A stretch of DNA of 64,000 bases from Moellerella wisconsensis ATCC 35017 (GCF_001294465.1 NZ_LGAA01000019.1:52554-116553), one strand, 5' to 3'. Counted from the stretch's first letter, positions 29,404 through 39,583 are shown. Numbers and translations are program-made. Notes: generated by a model not told the origin, from the sequence alone.

Positions 29404-29442
29404 TTATACCCAATAACTCCATGGTAGCGATAACCGTTATCA
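29404..29442 (-). promoter_or_regulatory. suf operon promoter and adjacent operator-like dyad
   Basis: Read leftward, a perfect TATAAT occupies 29409-29404 with no good -35. The perfect dyad GATAAC-C-GTTATC at 29430-29442 lies at about -34 to -46. A weak -35 plus an adjacent dyad suits an activator- or repressor-controlled promoter. In E. coli IscR, OxyR and Fur act here; I cannot assign this dyad to one of them. Confidence 0.5.
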
Positions 29443-29854
29443 CTTCAACCATTTGTTTTGAGAGGATATACCTATTTAAGACCATTTTTTAAACAATTAG
29501 CGATAAAAGTATCTATTTCATTTGGATGGATATTGTATATCTAAATGAATTAAAAGGATTTATTTTTTATGTTTTTTTCTTTATTCTCGCTGAACTAAAT
29601 TTAAAAAAAGCATTAATTAATAAACTGGTATTTATTATACCACTTAATGAAATCATCGATAAAAAAAGATAAACACAAAATAAATGTGGGTATTAAAGGA
29701 GATATTAAACATACAGTGAGGGGATGATGTTGAAGATATAGTGAAAATGAAAATATAGTGTAAATATTGCTTTGTTCCGGTTCCCTGTCCGTGAACTGCA
29801 CTTAGATACTCACAAAACAGGGAGTTAAATATGATAACAGCACAAAAATCTGGA
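29443..29854. other. sufA-menI interval, no gene seen
   Basis: About 410 AT-rich bases. A 62-codon frame at 29613-29801 (leftward) has noncoding-like composition and no ribosome-binding site. E. coli has the small RNA gene rydB and ydiH in the equivalent region; I cannot recognise either here. Confidence 0.45.
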
Positions 29855-30271
29855 TTAATCAGATAATACTGCGGTAGTTAAGCGTGAAATACAACATAAC
29901 CGTTGTTTATCATCAAAAATCTCAATCGACCAAACTTGCTGACGCCGTCCCAAATGGATTGGTTTGGCGACACCGGTAACACAGCCCGAACGGACAGAAC
30001 ATAAATGATTTGCGTTAATTTCTAACCCAACCACTTTTTGCTCCCCTTCAGTGCATAAATAACCGCCCATAGAACCTAATGACTCAGCTAAAACCACCGA
30101 TGCTCCGCCATGCAATAAACCAAACGGCTGTTTGGTACGTTGATCCACGGGCATTCTGGCTTCAATAAAATCATCTCCACAGGCGGTAATAGTGATCCCT
30201 AAAGTTCCCAGCATGCAGCTTGATGCCATAGTATTAAGTTGTTCTAAAGTAAACTCACGACGCCAGATCAT
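29855..30271 (-). CDS. menI: DHNA-CoA thioesterase MenI (YdiI), hotdog fold
   Basis: Hydrolyses 1,4-dihydroxy-2-naphthoyl-CoA in menaquinone synthesis. The 138-residue single hotdog domain has the signature GLLHGGASVVLAESLGSMGG near residues 51-70; the glutamate in that helix is the catalytic base of this family. The N-terminal MIWRREFTLEQLN resembles E. coli MenI. The start overlaps the ydiJ stop by four bases (ATGA), so it is translationally coupled to that gene, as in E. coli. Confidence 0.93.
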   Translation of the reverse strand: MIWRREFTLEQLNTMASSCMLGTLGITITACGDDFIEARMPVDQRTKQPFGLLHGGASVVLAESLGSMGGYLCTEGEQKVVGLEINANHLCSVRSGCVTGVAKPIHLGRRQQVWSIEIFDDKQRLCCISRLTTAVLSD

Positions 30272-33200
30272 GCGAGCACCTCTAACAGTGCTTGTAGCGG
30301 ATGTTTCATTTCAATTCCCTCTATGCGTTTCACTTGGCTGCGACAAGAATAGCCGGTACTTAAACAACGTGCGGGCGGTAATTTCTCTATTGCTGGCTGC
30401 CAAGATAGTGCGTATATCCCTTTTGAATATGCTAAATTAGCCGTTTCATGACCGTAAGTTCCTGCCATGCCACAACATCCTACACTAATATTGGCTAATG
30501 ATTGTCCATATCGGCGGAAAATATTTTCCCACTGTTTACTGCTATTCGGCAATACGGTTGTTTCGGTACAATGACCAAATAAGTACCATGGCGATTGATT
30601 ATTGTTCGATGTTTGATGGCTAGAATCAATCTGTGGCGCAGGTAAACTATCTAGCCATTCGTGGGCTAATAACACCGTAAATTGACACTGTTGACTCCCT
30701 AATATTTCACGATATTCATCACGATAACAAAGTACTAATGCTGGATCGACACCGACCATCGGTAATTGTAAACGCGCAACACGATTAAGAAAATCAGCCG
30801 TTTTATGTGCGGTTTTAGCAAATTTAGCTAAAAAACCTTTAATATGCTGAGCCTTACCATTTGGTGAGAATGGTAATAATACCGGCTGGTAACCCAATTT
30901 TTCAATTAAACGGACAAAATCTGCCACCACTTTAGCATCGTAGTAGCTGGTAAATGGGTCTTGCACCACCAGCACATAAGATTGGCGTTGCTGCTCGTTC
31001 ATTTGCTCTAATTGTTCTAATGTTACCCGTGAAGCCGTGTGCCCAGATAACTGCTGTTTTAGTGAAGGTTGAGAAAACAGCGGTAAATCAACCATACCAA
31101 TCGTGCGCTCACTGATTTTTTGAACCCATGGCTGTTTTAAAAAGAAATTAAATACTGCGGGCGCTTTCGCCATTAATGGCGCGGTTACCTCAACATTTGC
31201 CACAATATGATCACGAGCAGGACGTAAATATCGCCCATGATAGAGCGCCAAAAATTTAGCCCTAAATGAAGGTACATCTATTTTAATCGGGCACTGAGTT
31301 GAACACGCTTTGCAGGCTAAACACCCTGACATTGCCTGTTTTACTTCATGAGAAAAATCATATTCTCCGTGACGAGCACGCCAACTATTACGGGTTTTAT
31401 CCAACAACCCTTTTAGTGATGGACGCGATATATTAAAGCCATTTTCTAGCAATTGTGGTGTCACCCCTTGTTCAGTCAATAAACGTAACCATTCTCTGAC
31501 CAAGGTTGCTCGCCCTTTAGGCGAATGTATACGCTGCTGTGAGATTTTCATTGAGGGGCACATCGGGCTTTTCGCATCGTAGTTAAAACATAGCCCGTTA
31601 CCGTTACAGTCCATTGCGCCACGGAATGACTGCCGTACAGATATCGGAATAGTTCTATCGTAAGTTCCGCGTTTAGTTGCATCCACTCGCATCATTGGCG
31701 CATCTACCCCCGCAGGTGGACATATTTTGCCTGGGTTTAATCGATTAAGCGGATCAAATGCAGCTTTAATTTGGCGTAATTCACCATATAAAATTTCACC
31801 AAAGAATTCAGGACTATATTCAGCGCGGAAACCCTTACCGTGCTCGCCCCACAGTAATCCACCATATTTGGCAGTTAACTTAACAATTTGATCAGAAATT
31901 TGTTTCATCAATATTTCTTGCTGGGGATCGCACATATCCAATGCCGGACGCACATGTAATACCCCGGCATCAACATGACCAAACATTCCGTAATCTAATT
32001 GATAACCATCTAATAATGCGCGAAATTCGGCAATATAATCAGCTAAATGTTCTGGCGGAACACAGGTATCTTCAACAAAAGGAATAGGTTTCGCCGCCCC
32101 TTTTGCATTGCCCAATAAGCCAACCGCTTTTTTGCGCATTCCATAAATACGATTGATATCAGCCAAATCACGGCAAGTCTGATAACCAATAATCCCCGCT
32201 TGATTGTCTGCCATCAACCCATCTAACTGTTGGCATAACGCGTTCATCTGCGCGTCAACTTGTTGCTCATCGTCACCACTAAATTCGACAATATTCAATC
32301 CAAGCAACTGTTTATTAGGCACATCAAGGATCAGTTCATTCACCGAATGCCAAACAATATCTTCACGAGCAAGATTCAGCACTTTAGAATCAACCGTTTC
32401 TACCGATAATGCTTGAGCTGTCACCATGAACGGCGCATTACGCAGCGCAGAATCAAAGGAATCATATTTCACATTAACCAAACGGCGCGCTTTGGGGATG
32501 GGGGTAATATTCAGTTTAGCTTCAGTAATAAAAGCTAATGAACCTTCTGAACCGGTTAAAATACGCGTCAAATCAAATTGACTCATATCTTCGTTAAAGA
32601 CATGACGCAAATCATAACCAGTCAAAAAACGATTTAATTTAGGAAATTTTTTGAGAATAAGCTCTCGCTGTTGGCGGCAACGATTTAGCACGGTGTGATA
32701 AATACGCCCCACGACTGAATCTTCCGAGGCAATCGATTCCGCGATAGCGACTGACAGAGCCCGGGTTTCTAAAATTTCTCCCCCCAGCAGCACAGCCGTC
32801 ACCCCTAAAACATGATCAGAAGTCTTACCGTACACTAATGATCCCTGCCCTGAAGCATCGGTATTAATCATGCCGCCAAGTGTCGCTCGGTTACTGGTGG
32901 ATAATTCTGGTGAGAAAAAATAGCCGAACGGTTTCAAATATTCATTCAGCTGATCTTTAATCACTCCCGCTTCTACTTTTACCCAACCTTGCTGAAGGTT
33001 AATATCTAAAATACGTTTCATATAACGCGACATATCAACCACAATACCCTCGGTCAAGGACTGGCCATTAGTGCCGGTTCCACCACCGCGTGGAGTAAAC
33101 GTTAGTGCAGCAAATTGTTCGCGACCTGCTACTCGGGTTAATAGCTGTAAATCAGCGGTCGAACGAGGAAAAATAATAGCTTGAGGAAGTAATTGATAGA

Positions 33201-33339
33201 TGCTGTTATCTGTCGCCATAGTAAGCCGTTCAGAATAACGGGTTTCTACATCGCCAGTAAATCCTGCGGCTTCTAGCTGCGTTAAATAATTTTTAGCCAA
33301 TTCGCTTAGGTGAGGTGCTTCTGATATACGAGGGATCAT
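30268..33339 (-). CDS. ydiJ: FAD/Fe-S oxidoreductase YdiJ (D-2-hydroxyglutarate dehydrogenase type)
   Basis: Large 1023-residue flavoprotein fused to an iron-sulfur module. The N-terminal FAD-binding domain has TPRGGGTGTNGQSL near residues 82-95, and the FAD-linked oxidase C-terminal domain follows to about residue 500, with WGEHGKGFR. A ferredoxin-type segment CLACKACSTQCPIKIDVP lies near residues 660-680, and a C-terminal CCG-like domain has GCCGMAGTYGHE. E. coli YdiJ, about the same length, has been reported to oxidise D-2-hydroxyglutarate; that specificity is inferred here by orthology. Its stop overlaps the menI start. Confidence 0.92.
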   Translation of the reverse strand: MIPRISEAPHLSELAKNYLTQLEAAGFTGDVETRYSERLTMATDNSIYQLLPQAIIFPRSTADLQLLTRVAGREQFAALTFTPRGGGTGTNGQSLTEGIVVDMSRYMKRILDINLQQGWVKVEAGVIKDQLNEYLKPFGYFFSPELSTSNRATLGGMINTDASGQGSLVYGKTSDHVLGVTAVLLGGEILETRALSVAIAESIASEDSVVGRIYHTVLNRCRQQRELILKKFPKLNRFLTGYDLRHVFNEDMSQFDLTRILTGSEGSLAFITEAKLNITPIPKARRLVNVKYDSFDSALRNAPFMVTAQALSVETVDSKVLNLAREDIVWHSVNELILDVPNKQLLGLNIVEFSGDDEQQVDAQMNALCQQLDGLMADNQAGIIGYQTCRDLADINRIYGMRKKAVGLLGNAKGAAKPIPFVEDTCVPPEHLADYIAEFRALLDGYQLDYGMFGHVDAGVLHVRPALDMCDPQQEILMKQISDQIVKLTAKYGGLLWGEHGKGFRAEYSPEFFGEILYGELRQIKAAFDPLNRLNPGKICPPAGVDAPMMRVDATKRGTYDRTIPISVRQSFRGAMDCNGNGLCFNYDAKSPMCPSMKISQQRIHSPKGRATLVREWLRLLTEQGVTPQLLENGFNISRPSLKGLLDKTRNSWRARHGEYDFSHEVKQAMSGCLACKACSTQCPIKIDVPSFRAKFLALYHGRYLRPARDHIVANVEVTAPLMAKAPAVFNFFLKQPWVQKISERTIGMVDLPLFSQPSLKQQLSGHTASRVTLEQLEQMNEQQRQSYVLVVQDPFTSYYDAKVVADFVRLIEKLGYQPVLLPFSPNGKAQHIKGFLAKFAKTAHKTADFLNRVARLQLPMVGVDPALVLCYRDEYREILGSQQCQFTVLLAHEWLDSLPAPQIDSSHQTSNNNQSPWYLFGHCTETTVLPNSSKQWENIFRRYGQSLANISVGCCGMAGTYGHETANLAYSKGIYALSWQPAIEKLPPARCLSTGYSCRSQVKRIEGIEMKHPLQALLEVLA

Positions 33340-33892
33340 TATTTAGGATGACTCTTGTTAATTAGTGTTAGCATTGCTCGTTAGGACAATATGTTATTTT
33401 CAGTTCAATATTATTAGGTACACGATTATTATTGGGTAGCCTAGCGTCAGATACCATACCGACAATTGTTCAACCGCTGGTTATTCGGCTAACGCCTAGT
33501 GACGAAGAATTATCCTACGGTATCACTCGTGACTATCAATTATTCACGGCACCACAAACACCTTATTGACCGATAATTTTAAATCAGAACGCTATAAATT
33601 TAGCTTGAGGAGAGTTAATTTGATTCACATTATCGGATTAACGTCCTTCAAAAACCGAACATTCTGATATTTATTTACTGCGCGCTGTTTAATCATCCCC
33701 CATAATTTTAACTTCGGGCGCTAAAATAACGTTATACGTTGAAATTATGGTAGCTGAATGTCAGGCTTATACTGTCTATACAGCACCATATCATAATAAC
33801 GTGATTTTTTAAGTGGGAATTAGAATTACATTATTTTTGCCTAGAAAAAACACTTACTCGCAGTATTTTCATTGTTAAAGGATCTCTATTTG
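33340..33892. other. ydiJ-ydiK interval with a coding-like remnant
   Basis: A 550-base gap that is noticeably less AT-rich than the other gaps. From about 33390 one rightward frame stays open for about 60 codons until the TGA near 33568 and reads like protein (for example SDTIPTIVQPLVIRLTPSDE near its middle), but it has no ATG or ribosome-binding site. A GAGGAG then precedes a TTG-started 15-codon frame near 33620. Imperfect dyads (GATACC...GGTATC) run through it. It may be a decayed gene or a regulatory region; I cannot tell which. Confidence 0.4.
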
Positions 33893-35008
33893 ATGGAAAA
33901 ATCTCAGCAACGAACAGATTTACCCAAGATTGTTTTTGGTCTACTGGGACTTTTATTGCTCACAGCAGCCTGTATTTGGGTATTGAATCCGTTTATTTTA
34001 GGCTTCGTTTGGGCCGGTATGGTGGTAATTGCAACATGGCCACTGCTGGAAAAAATAGAAGCACGTGTCGGCGGTAAACGCTGGTTGGCGGCAAGTATAA
34101 TGACTCTATTAATCTTGCTTCTGTTTGTTATCCCATTTGCTATTTTAATTGGTAGCATTGTACAAAATAGTGGGCCATTATTTGAACTGGCCAAATCGCC
34201 GAGTAATATCACGCTACCAGATTTAGATTGGCTGCAAAGTATTCCGATGGTAGGAAGTAAACTGTATTACACCTGGCATAGTCTAATTGCCAGCGGAGGT
34301 AATGCGATTTTAGCTAAACTGCAACCTTATATTGGACAAACGGCTGGCTGGTTTTTAACTCAAGCCGTCAATGTTGGTCGATTTATGTTCCACTTAGCCA
34401 TCATGTTACTGTTTAGTGCACTGTTATATATGAAAGGTGAAAGTGTCATGCTAGGTATTCGTCACTTCGCGACGCGCCTAGCAGGTATTCGTGGTGATGC
34501 AGCGGTGGTGCTGGCGGCACAATCTATCCGCGCCGTTGCCTTGGGCGTAGTAGTTACTGCCTTAGTACAAGCTGTCGTGGGGGGGATTGGTCTCGCGGTT
34601 TCTGGTATTCCTTATGCCGCTATCTTTACCATTATTCTGTTTGTCTGCTGTGTTGCTCAGTTAGGACCTCTGCTTGTTATGGTTCCTTCTGTAATCTGGT
34701 TATTTTGGACCGGTGATACCACTTGGGCAATTATCTTGGCGGTATGGAGTGCCGTTGTAGCGACTATGGATGGAGTATTAAGGCCTTGGTTAATTAAAAT
34801 GGGCGCTGATTTACCCATGGTATTAATTCTAATTGGGGTTATTGGCGGAATATTATCTTTTGGCATGATAGGTCTGTTTATTGGTCCGGTTGTTTTAGCC
34901 GTCTCTTATAGTTTGCTAAGAGCTTGGATGAATGAAGTGGCTGAACCGTCCAATGACTTAAGTGAAACAGAAAGATTTTTAGAACAAGAATTTAAAATGA
35001 AAAAATAA
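33893..35008 (+). CDS. ydiK: AI-2E family transporter-like membrane protein YdiK
   Basis: Inner membrane protein of the AI-2E/PerM family with about eight spans; the true substrate of YdiK is unknown. The ATG at 33893 gives 371 residues, matching E. coli YdiK, and has AAAGGA upstream; longer TTG-started forms are possible but unlikely. Conserved stretches include NPFILGFVWAGMVVIATWPL near the N terminus, RHFATRLAGIRGDAAVVLAA and the C-terminal FGMIGLFIGPVVLAVSYSL. It is followed by an 18-bp perfect terminator. In E. coli ydiK belongs to a PurR-repressed group; no clear PurR operator is visible here. Confidence 0.92.
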   Translation: MEKSQQRTDLPKIVFGLLGLLLLTAACIWVLNPFILGFVWAGMVVIATWPLLEKIEARVGGKRWLAASIMTLLILLLFVIPFAILIGSIVQNSGPLFELAKSPSNITLPDLDWLQSIPMVGSKLYYTWHSLIASGGNAILAKLQPYIGQTAGWFLTQAVNVGRFMFHLAIMLLFSALLYMKGESVMLGIRHFATRLAGIRGDAAVVLAAQSIRAVALGVVVTALVQAVVGGIGLAVSGIPYAAIFTIILFVCCVAQLGPLLVMVPSVIWLFWTGDTTWAIILAVWSAVVATMDGVLRPWLIKMGADLPMVLILIGVIGGILSFGMIGLFIGPVVLAVSYSLLRAWMNEVAEPSNDLSETERFLEQEFKMKK

Positions 35009-35013
35009 ATACA

Positions 35014-35058
35014 GATAAAAAAGAATAAGAGTGTAATTTGCTCTTATTCTTTTTTATC
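35014..35058 (+). terminator. ydiK terminator (perfect 18-bp stem)
   Basis: Positions 35014-35031 and 35041-35058 are exact inverted copies (A-rich arm, 9-base loop, T-rich arm), starting 6 bases after the ydiK stop. Confidence 0.9.
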
Positions 35059-35177
35059 GTAAAACGGGTAAATATGAAATATTTAGAAACATGATTTAAC
35101 ATTAGGTTATTATTTATCGTTATTTTTAATCAAAATAATATTTTAAATCATTATTTTTTCGTTTAGTTACAATAACT

Positions 35178-35226
35178 AAGAATTTCATTGAGAAAAATCT
35201 TAGTGCTATTTATATTAACTTATACT
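35178..35226 (+). promoter_or_regulatory. Candidate RcsB-controlled rprA promoter
   Basis: GAGAAAAATCTTA at 35190-35202 (and TAAGAATTTCAT just before it) resemble the RcsB box TAAGAATATTCTTA, and TATACT at 35221-35226 could be the -10. In E. coli rprA needs RcsB bound just upstream of -35, the same geometry. An alternative -10, TATAAA, lies near 35257 and would give a transcript closer to the E. coli length. Confidence 0.4.
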
Positions 35227-35261
35227 ATGATACAAAAATCGAATACGTAATGTGTTTATAA

Positions 35262-35369
35262 ATTTAAGATAGGGTCGGTAATATAATCTAAAATTTTAGA
35301 TACTATCTGCTAAAAAAGAATTGCTGTGTGTAGTCTTTGCCTGTCAGCCCATGATAGGCTTTTTTTTTA
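35262..35369 (+). ncRNA. rprA: RprA small regulatory RNA
   Basis: Hfq-dependent small RNA that in E. coli activates rpoS translation and represses csgD and others under Rcs envelope stress. The 3' half is strongly conserved: GAATTGCTGTGTGTAGTCTT at 35318-35337 matches E. coli RprA as I remember it. It runs into the terminator GCCTGTCA/TGATAGGC with nine T. The 5' half is diverged, but a perfect hairpin ATCTAAAATTTTAGAT (35286-35301) stands where E. coli has its own 5' AT-rich hairpin. The location just after ydiK is also conserved. The 5' end is uncertain by about 30 bases. Confidence 0.88.
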
Positions 35370-35868
35370 TTTATTTTTCTTATATTAAAAACCTCAAGCT
35401 ATTATATCTTTTCGTAATAAAAAATAGATAATCGTAATTTCATTCAATATATTGAATAAGTAATAATTATATTTTAATTGCTCACAGCTTGATTAACTGA
35501 TTATTTATAAAAGAATAAACTCAATTATAATTTTTAAATATCCTCTAATTATTAATTAGTTAGCCTCTATTACTCGAATATCATATCGCCATACTAATGC
35601 TAACTTAAGCTAACTTTTTAGTGACTATTTATTCAATTTTTTCAATATCCAATTAGCTGAATCGATTATTTTAGCCACATTATTGATTAATCTACCAACT
35701 TATTTATCCTAGGACTAAATCAATCATAGCTATTATTCTCCCTTTCTAAAGTATAGTAATCGATTTAGCTTAGATTATAATTTGACTTAATGACTTAAAT
35801 ATAGTTTAAATCTCTTGAATTAAACCTAAATTTAATCACAAGAGCCTAAGGTTCAGCGCCTACATATG
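35370..35868. other. AT-rich rprA-ppsA interval
   Basis: About 500 bases of strongly AT-rich DNA without a supported ORF, RNA or operator. Genes present between rprA and ppsA in E. coli (ydiL onward) are absent. Confidence 0.5.
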
Positions 35869-35901
35869 AAAAAAGCTCAGCAAACAAGATTTGCTGAGCC
35901 A
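35869..35901 (-). terminator. ppsA terminator
   Basis: Read leftward, GCTCAGCAAA pairs perfectly with TTTGCTGAGC around a 5-base loop and is followed by six T, about 80 bases past the ppsA stop. Confidence 0.85.
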
Positions 35902-35979
35902 AATATTTATTCATCACATTTAAGGAGGTTTATTGACCGAATATTGATGGATTAATCATTAAAGCATCAATAAACACCA

Positions 35980-38361
35980 TCAGTGCTGATTTTCTGCCAA
36001 TAATAGCCAAGTTTGAACCACCGTATCTGGATTTAATGACAAGCTATCGATCCCCTCATCCATCAACCATTGGGCAAAATCTTGATGATCTGAAGGGCCT
36101 TGACCACAAATACCGACGTATTTACCTTGACGTTTAGCCGCGCTAATTGCCATCGACAACAAGGCTTTAACTGCTTCATTACGCTCATCAAATAGCTCAG
36201 AAACAACGCCAGAATCCCTGTCCAGACCCAACGTTAACTGGGTCATATCATTCGAACCAATAGAGAATCCATCAAAGTGTGCTAAGAATTGATCCGCTAA
36301 TAAGGCATTGGATGGGATTTCACACATCATGATCAGCTTTAAACCATTTTCGCCACGTTTCAGACCGTGTTTTGCCAACTCAGCAACTACAGCTTCAGCT
36401 TGAGCCACGGTACGTACAAACGGGATCATGACTTCTACGTTAGTCAAATCCATCTCATTACGTACCCGCTTAACCGCTTCACATTCCAGCGCAAAACAAT
36501 CGCGGAAGCTATCAGACACATAACGCCCCGCGCCACGGAAACCAAGCATTGGGTTCTCTTCTTCTGGCTCATAAATATCGCCGCCAACCAAATTTGCGTA
36601 TTCGTTTGATTTAAAATCAGATAAACGAACAATCACCCGTTTTGGCCAGAACGCCGCCGCCAAGGTTGAAATGCCTTCGGTCAATTTGCTGATATAAAAC
36701 TCAACAGGATCACTATACCCCGCCATCATGCTGCGGATTTCCGCTTGCAACTGTGGCGATTGTTGGTCAAATTCTAGCAACGCACGCGGATGCACACCAA
36801 TCATGCGGTTAATAATAAATTCTAAACGTGCTAAGCCGACGCCTTCATTTGGCAAGCAAGCGAAATCAAATGCACGGTCAGGGTTACCAACGTTCATCAT
36901 GATTTTTAACGCTAAATCCGGCATGGTATCAACTTGTGAGCTGTGAATATCAAAGTCTAGTTTCTCAGCATAGACAAACCCTGTATCACCTTCAGAGCAT
37001 GAGACAGTCACTTCTTGACCTTCATGCAAACGCTCAGTTGCATCACCACAACCGACAACCGCTGGGATACCTAATTCACGGGCGATAATCGCCGCATGAC
37101 AAGTTCTTCCTCCACGATTTGTCACAATGGCCGCGGCTTTTTTCATAATGGGTTCCCAATCAGGGTCAGTCATGTCTGTAACCAAAACATCTCCCGGTTG
37201 GATCCTATCCATCTCTTTCAAATTATGGATAACTTTTACAGCTCCAGCACCAATACGATGACCAATCGCACGCCCTTCTACTAACACATTACTCTGTTCT
37301 TTTAGCTGGTAGCGCTCCATTACTTGTTGATTAGAGCGAACGGTTTCAGGACGGGCTTGTACAATATACAACCGCCCCGTTTCACCATCCTTTGCCCATT
37401 CAATATCCATAGGACGGCCATAGTGTTGTTCGATTAACAACGCTTGACGAGCCAACTCTTCGACTTCGTGATCTTCCAGAGAAAAACGCTGCGATAATGC
37501 ATCAGGGGTATCTTCAATTCTAACTTGTTGTCCATGGTCTAGGCTTTCTGCGTACACCATTTGTAGTTTTTTAGAGCCTAAATTACGACGAACAATCGCA
37601 GGACGACCTTTCAACAACGTTGGTTTATGAACATAAAATTCATCAGGATTAACCGCCCCCTGAACGACCATTTCACCGAGACCATAAGCCGAAGTGATAA
37701 AGACCACTTGATCGAAGCCCGATTCGGTATCAATAGTAAACATCACCCCAGAGGAGGCTAAATCAGAACGTACCATACGTTGAATACCCGCAGATAATGC
37801 AATCCCCCGATGGTCATATCCTTGGTGTACACGATAAGAAATAGCGCGATCATTAAATAGCGATGCAAAGACATGTTTAATAGCCACCATGACCGCGTCA
37901 ATACCGCGAACATTTAAAAATGTTTCCTGCTGCCCAGCAAAGGACGCATCAGGCATATCTTCTGCGGTGGCTGAAGAACGAACTGCAAATGATGCCCCCA
38001 CTGCACCTTCGGCAAGTTGTTCATAAGCGGAACGAATATCTTTCTCTAACTGAGGTGTAAACGGCGTATCAATTACCCATTGGCGGATCTGCGTACCTGC
38101 GGTGGCCAGCTGATTAACATCATCAACATCGACCTGATCCAACAGTTGGTAAATACGCTGATTAACTCCGCTCTGCTCTAGAAAATCATTGAATGCTTGT
38201 GATGTTGTCGCAAATCCATTCGGTACAGACACACCGAGCTCAGACAAATTAGTGATCATTTCCCCGAGGGAGGCATTCTTACCTCCAACGCGGTCAACAT
38301 CGTTCATTCCTAATTGGTTATACCAAAGTACATTAGACGGAGTGCTGCCATTATTGGACAT
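35980..38361 (-). CDS. ppsA: Phosphoenolpyruvate synthase
   Basis: Makes phosphoenolpyruvate from pyruvate with ATP, for gluconeogenesis. The start at 38361 gives 793 residues, close to E. coli (792); AAGGA precedes this ATG, and an upstream in-frame extension of 30 codons reads as noncoding. The N-terminal nucleotide-binding domain has [20 protein letters not shown]. The phosphohistidine swivel domain carries [20 protein letters not shown] with the catalytic histidine. The C-terminal TIM-barrel ends [17 protein letters not shown]. It diverges from ppsR, whose product controls its phosphorylation. Confidence 0.97.
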   Translation of the reverse strand: MSNNGSTPSNVLWYNQLGMNDVDRVGGKNASLGEMITNLSELGVSVPNGFATTSQAFNDFLEQSGVNQRIYQLLDQVDVDDVNQLATAGTQIRQWVIDTPFTPQLEKDIRSAYEQLAEGAVGASFAVRSSATAEDMPDASFAGQQETFLNVRGIDAVMVAIKHVFASLFNDRAISYRVHQGYDHRGIALSAGIQRMVRSDLASSGVMFTIDTESGFDQVVFITSAYGLGEMVVQGAVNPDEFYVHKPTLLKGRPAIVRRNLGSKKLQMVYAESLDHGQQVRIEDTPDALSQRFSLEDHEVEELARQALLIEQHYGRPMDIEWAKDGETGRLYIVQARPETVRSNQQVMERYQLKEQSNVLVEGRAIGHRIGAGAVKVIHNLKEMDRIQPGDVLVTDMTDPDWEPIMKKAAAIVTNRGGRTCHAAIIARELGIPAVVGCGDATERLHEGQEVTVSCSEGDTGFVYAEKLDFDIHSSQVDTMPDLALKIMMNVGNPDRAFDFACLPNEGVGLARLEFIINRMIGVHPRALLEFDQQSPQLQAEIRSMMAGYSDPVEFYISKLTEGISTLAAAFWPKRVIVRLSDFKSNEYANLVGGDIYEPEEENPMLGFRGAGRYVSDSFRDCFALECEAVKRVRNEMDLTNVEVMIPFVRTVAQAEAVVAELAKHGLKRGENGLKLIMMCEIPSNALLADQFLAHFDGFSIGSNDMTQLTLGLDRDSGVVSELFDERNEAVKALLSMAISAAKRQGKYVGICGQGPSDHQDFAQWLMDEGIDSLSLNPDTVVQTWLLLAENQH

Positions 38362-38473
38362 TGAATGCGATCCTTTTAAACAATCTAGTGACAAAGTACA
38401 AATCGTTAAAATCCCATTGGCGATATATCGCCGCGTGAAATAGACTAGCACATACTTTTCATCGAGATAGACA

Positions 38474-38489
38474 GGTGAATCGTTCCACT
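38474..38489 (-). promoter_or_regulatory. Cra-type site upstream of ppsA
   Basis: GGTGAATCGTTCCACT contains TGAATCGTT, an excellent match to the Cra (FruR) half-consensus TGAAWCGNT. Cra activates ppsA in E. coli from a similar upstream position. The site is about 115 bases from the ppsA start. Confidence 0.6.
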
Positions 38490-38596
38490 TATAAGAATAT
38501 TTTTTTAAATTAAATAAAATATCGGTAGATTATTAGTTTTGTTTATAAAACCCTACTAATTTTGAATATTTATCTATATAACTCAAAGGTCACAAT

Positions 38597-39460
38597 ATGA
38601 CTCCCCTGACAAATAGCGTAATTAATGAAACTAATAATACCCAAAGAACTGTTTTTTTCATTTCAGATGGCACAGCGATTACGGCAGAAATTTTAGGCCA
38701 TGCAGTTCTTTCTCAATTTCCACTAACATTTGTTTCTTATACGTTGCCATTTGTCACCACAGAACAACGCGCTGAAGAAATAAAACAAAAAATAGACAGT
38801 ATTTATCAAAGCACACACACCCGACCGTTAGTTTTTTATTCAATTATCTCACCTTCAGTGCGCAAAATAATTACCCAAAGCACCGGTTTTTGCCAAGATA
38901 TCGTGCAAACCTTAGTCGCACCTATTCAAAAAGAAGTGGGTTTAGAGCCTGAGCCGATATTAAATCGTACCCATGGATTATCACGCCAAAATTTAAATCA
39001 ATATGATGCTCGTATAGCGGCAATTGAATATACCTTAGCGCATGATGATGGTGTTTCTTTACGCAATTTAGATCAGGCGCAAGTCATTTTAATCGGTGTT
39101 TCACGCTGCGGAAAAACGCCCACCAGCCTGTATTTAGCCATGCAATTTGGTATTCAAGCGGCTAACTATCCCTTTACAGCAGATGATATGGATAATTTGC
39201 AATTACCGGTAGATTTAAAACCGCATATCCATAAACTATTTGGTTTAACCATCAGCCCAGAAAGATTAGCTGCAATCCGTGAAGAACGCCGTGAAAATAG
39301 TCGCTATGCATCATTACGCCAATGTCGAATTGAAATCGCAGAAGTCGAAGCTTTATTTAGAAAGAATAAAATCAACTATTTAAATACAACTAATTATTCG
39401 GTTGAAGAAATTTCGGCCAAAGTGATTGATATTATGGGGCTACAGCGTCGTATGTTTTAA
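38597..39460 (+). CDS. ppsR: PEP synthase regulatory protein PpsR (YdiA)
   Basis: Bifunctional ADP-dependent kinase and Pi-dependent pyrophosphorylase (DUF299) that inactivates and reactivates PpsA by threonine phosphorylation next to its catalytic histidine. The 287 residues include the N-terminal [22 protein letters not shown] and the nucleotide-binding P-loop GVSRCGKT at residues 167-174. The C-terminal [22 protein letters not shown] is also typical. About ten extra N-terminal residues compared with E. coli are not conserved. Divergent arrangement with ppsA matches E. coli. Confidence 0.95.
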   Translation: MTPLTNSVINETNNTQRTVFFISDGTAITAEILGHAVLSQFPLTFVSYTLPFVTTEQRAEEIKQKIDSIYQSTHTRPLVFYSIISPSVRKIITQSTGFCQDIVQTLVAPIQKEVGLEPEPILNRTHGLSRQNLNQYDARIAAIEYTLAHDDGVSLRNLDQAQVILIGVSRCGKTPTSLYLAMQFGIQAANYPFTADDMDNLQLPVDLKPHIHKLFGLTISPERLAAIREERRENSRYASLRQCRIEIAEVEALFRKNKINYLNTTNYSVEEISAKVIDIMGLQRRMF

Positions 39461-39525
39461 ATTCCTATTTTGCATAAAATCTGTAATAACCTATCGCTAG
39501 CGGTTGAATTTGACGTGTTTTCGTT

Positions 39526-39547
39526 TATTGTGATCTCTATCACTAAT
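39526..39547 (+). promoter_or_regulatory. CRP-like site just upstream of aroH
   Basis: TGTGA-TCTCTA-TCACT (core 39529-39544) matches the CRP dyad at 9 of 10 core bases, with AT-rich flanks. It lies 37-58 bases before the aroH ATG, so it would overlap the promoter or leader. Confidence 0.45.
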
Positions 39548-39583
39548 GCAGCATGGCCTTTGGAAACATATTGAGAAAGTAAG

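Noticed and set aside
29613..29801. 62-codon leftward ORF between sufA and menI
   Set aside because: AT-rich with no Shine-Dalgarno sequence and low-complexity hydrophobic content; looks like chance.
39461..39583. CGCTAGCG palindrome near aroH as a trp operator
   Set aside because: It lacks the ACTAGTT-AACTAGT core of TrpR sites; the match is only to a short CTAG.
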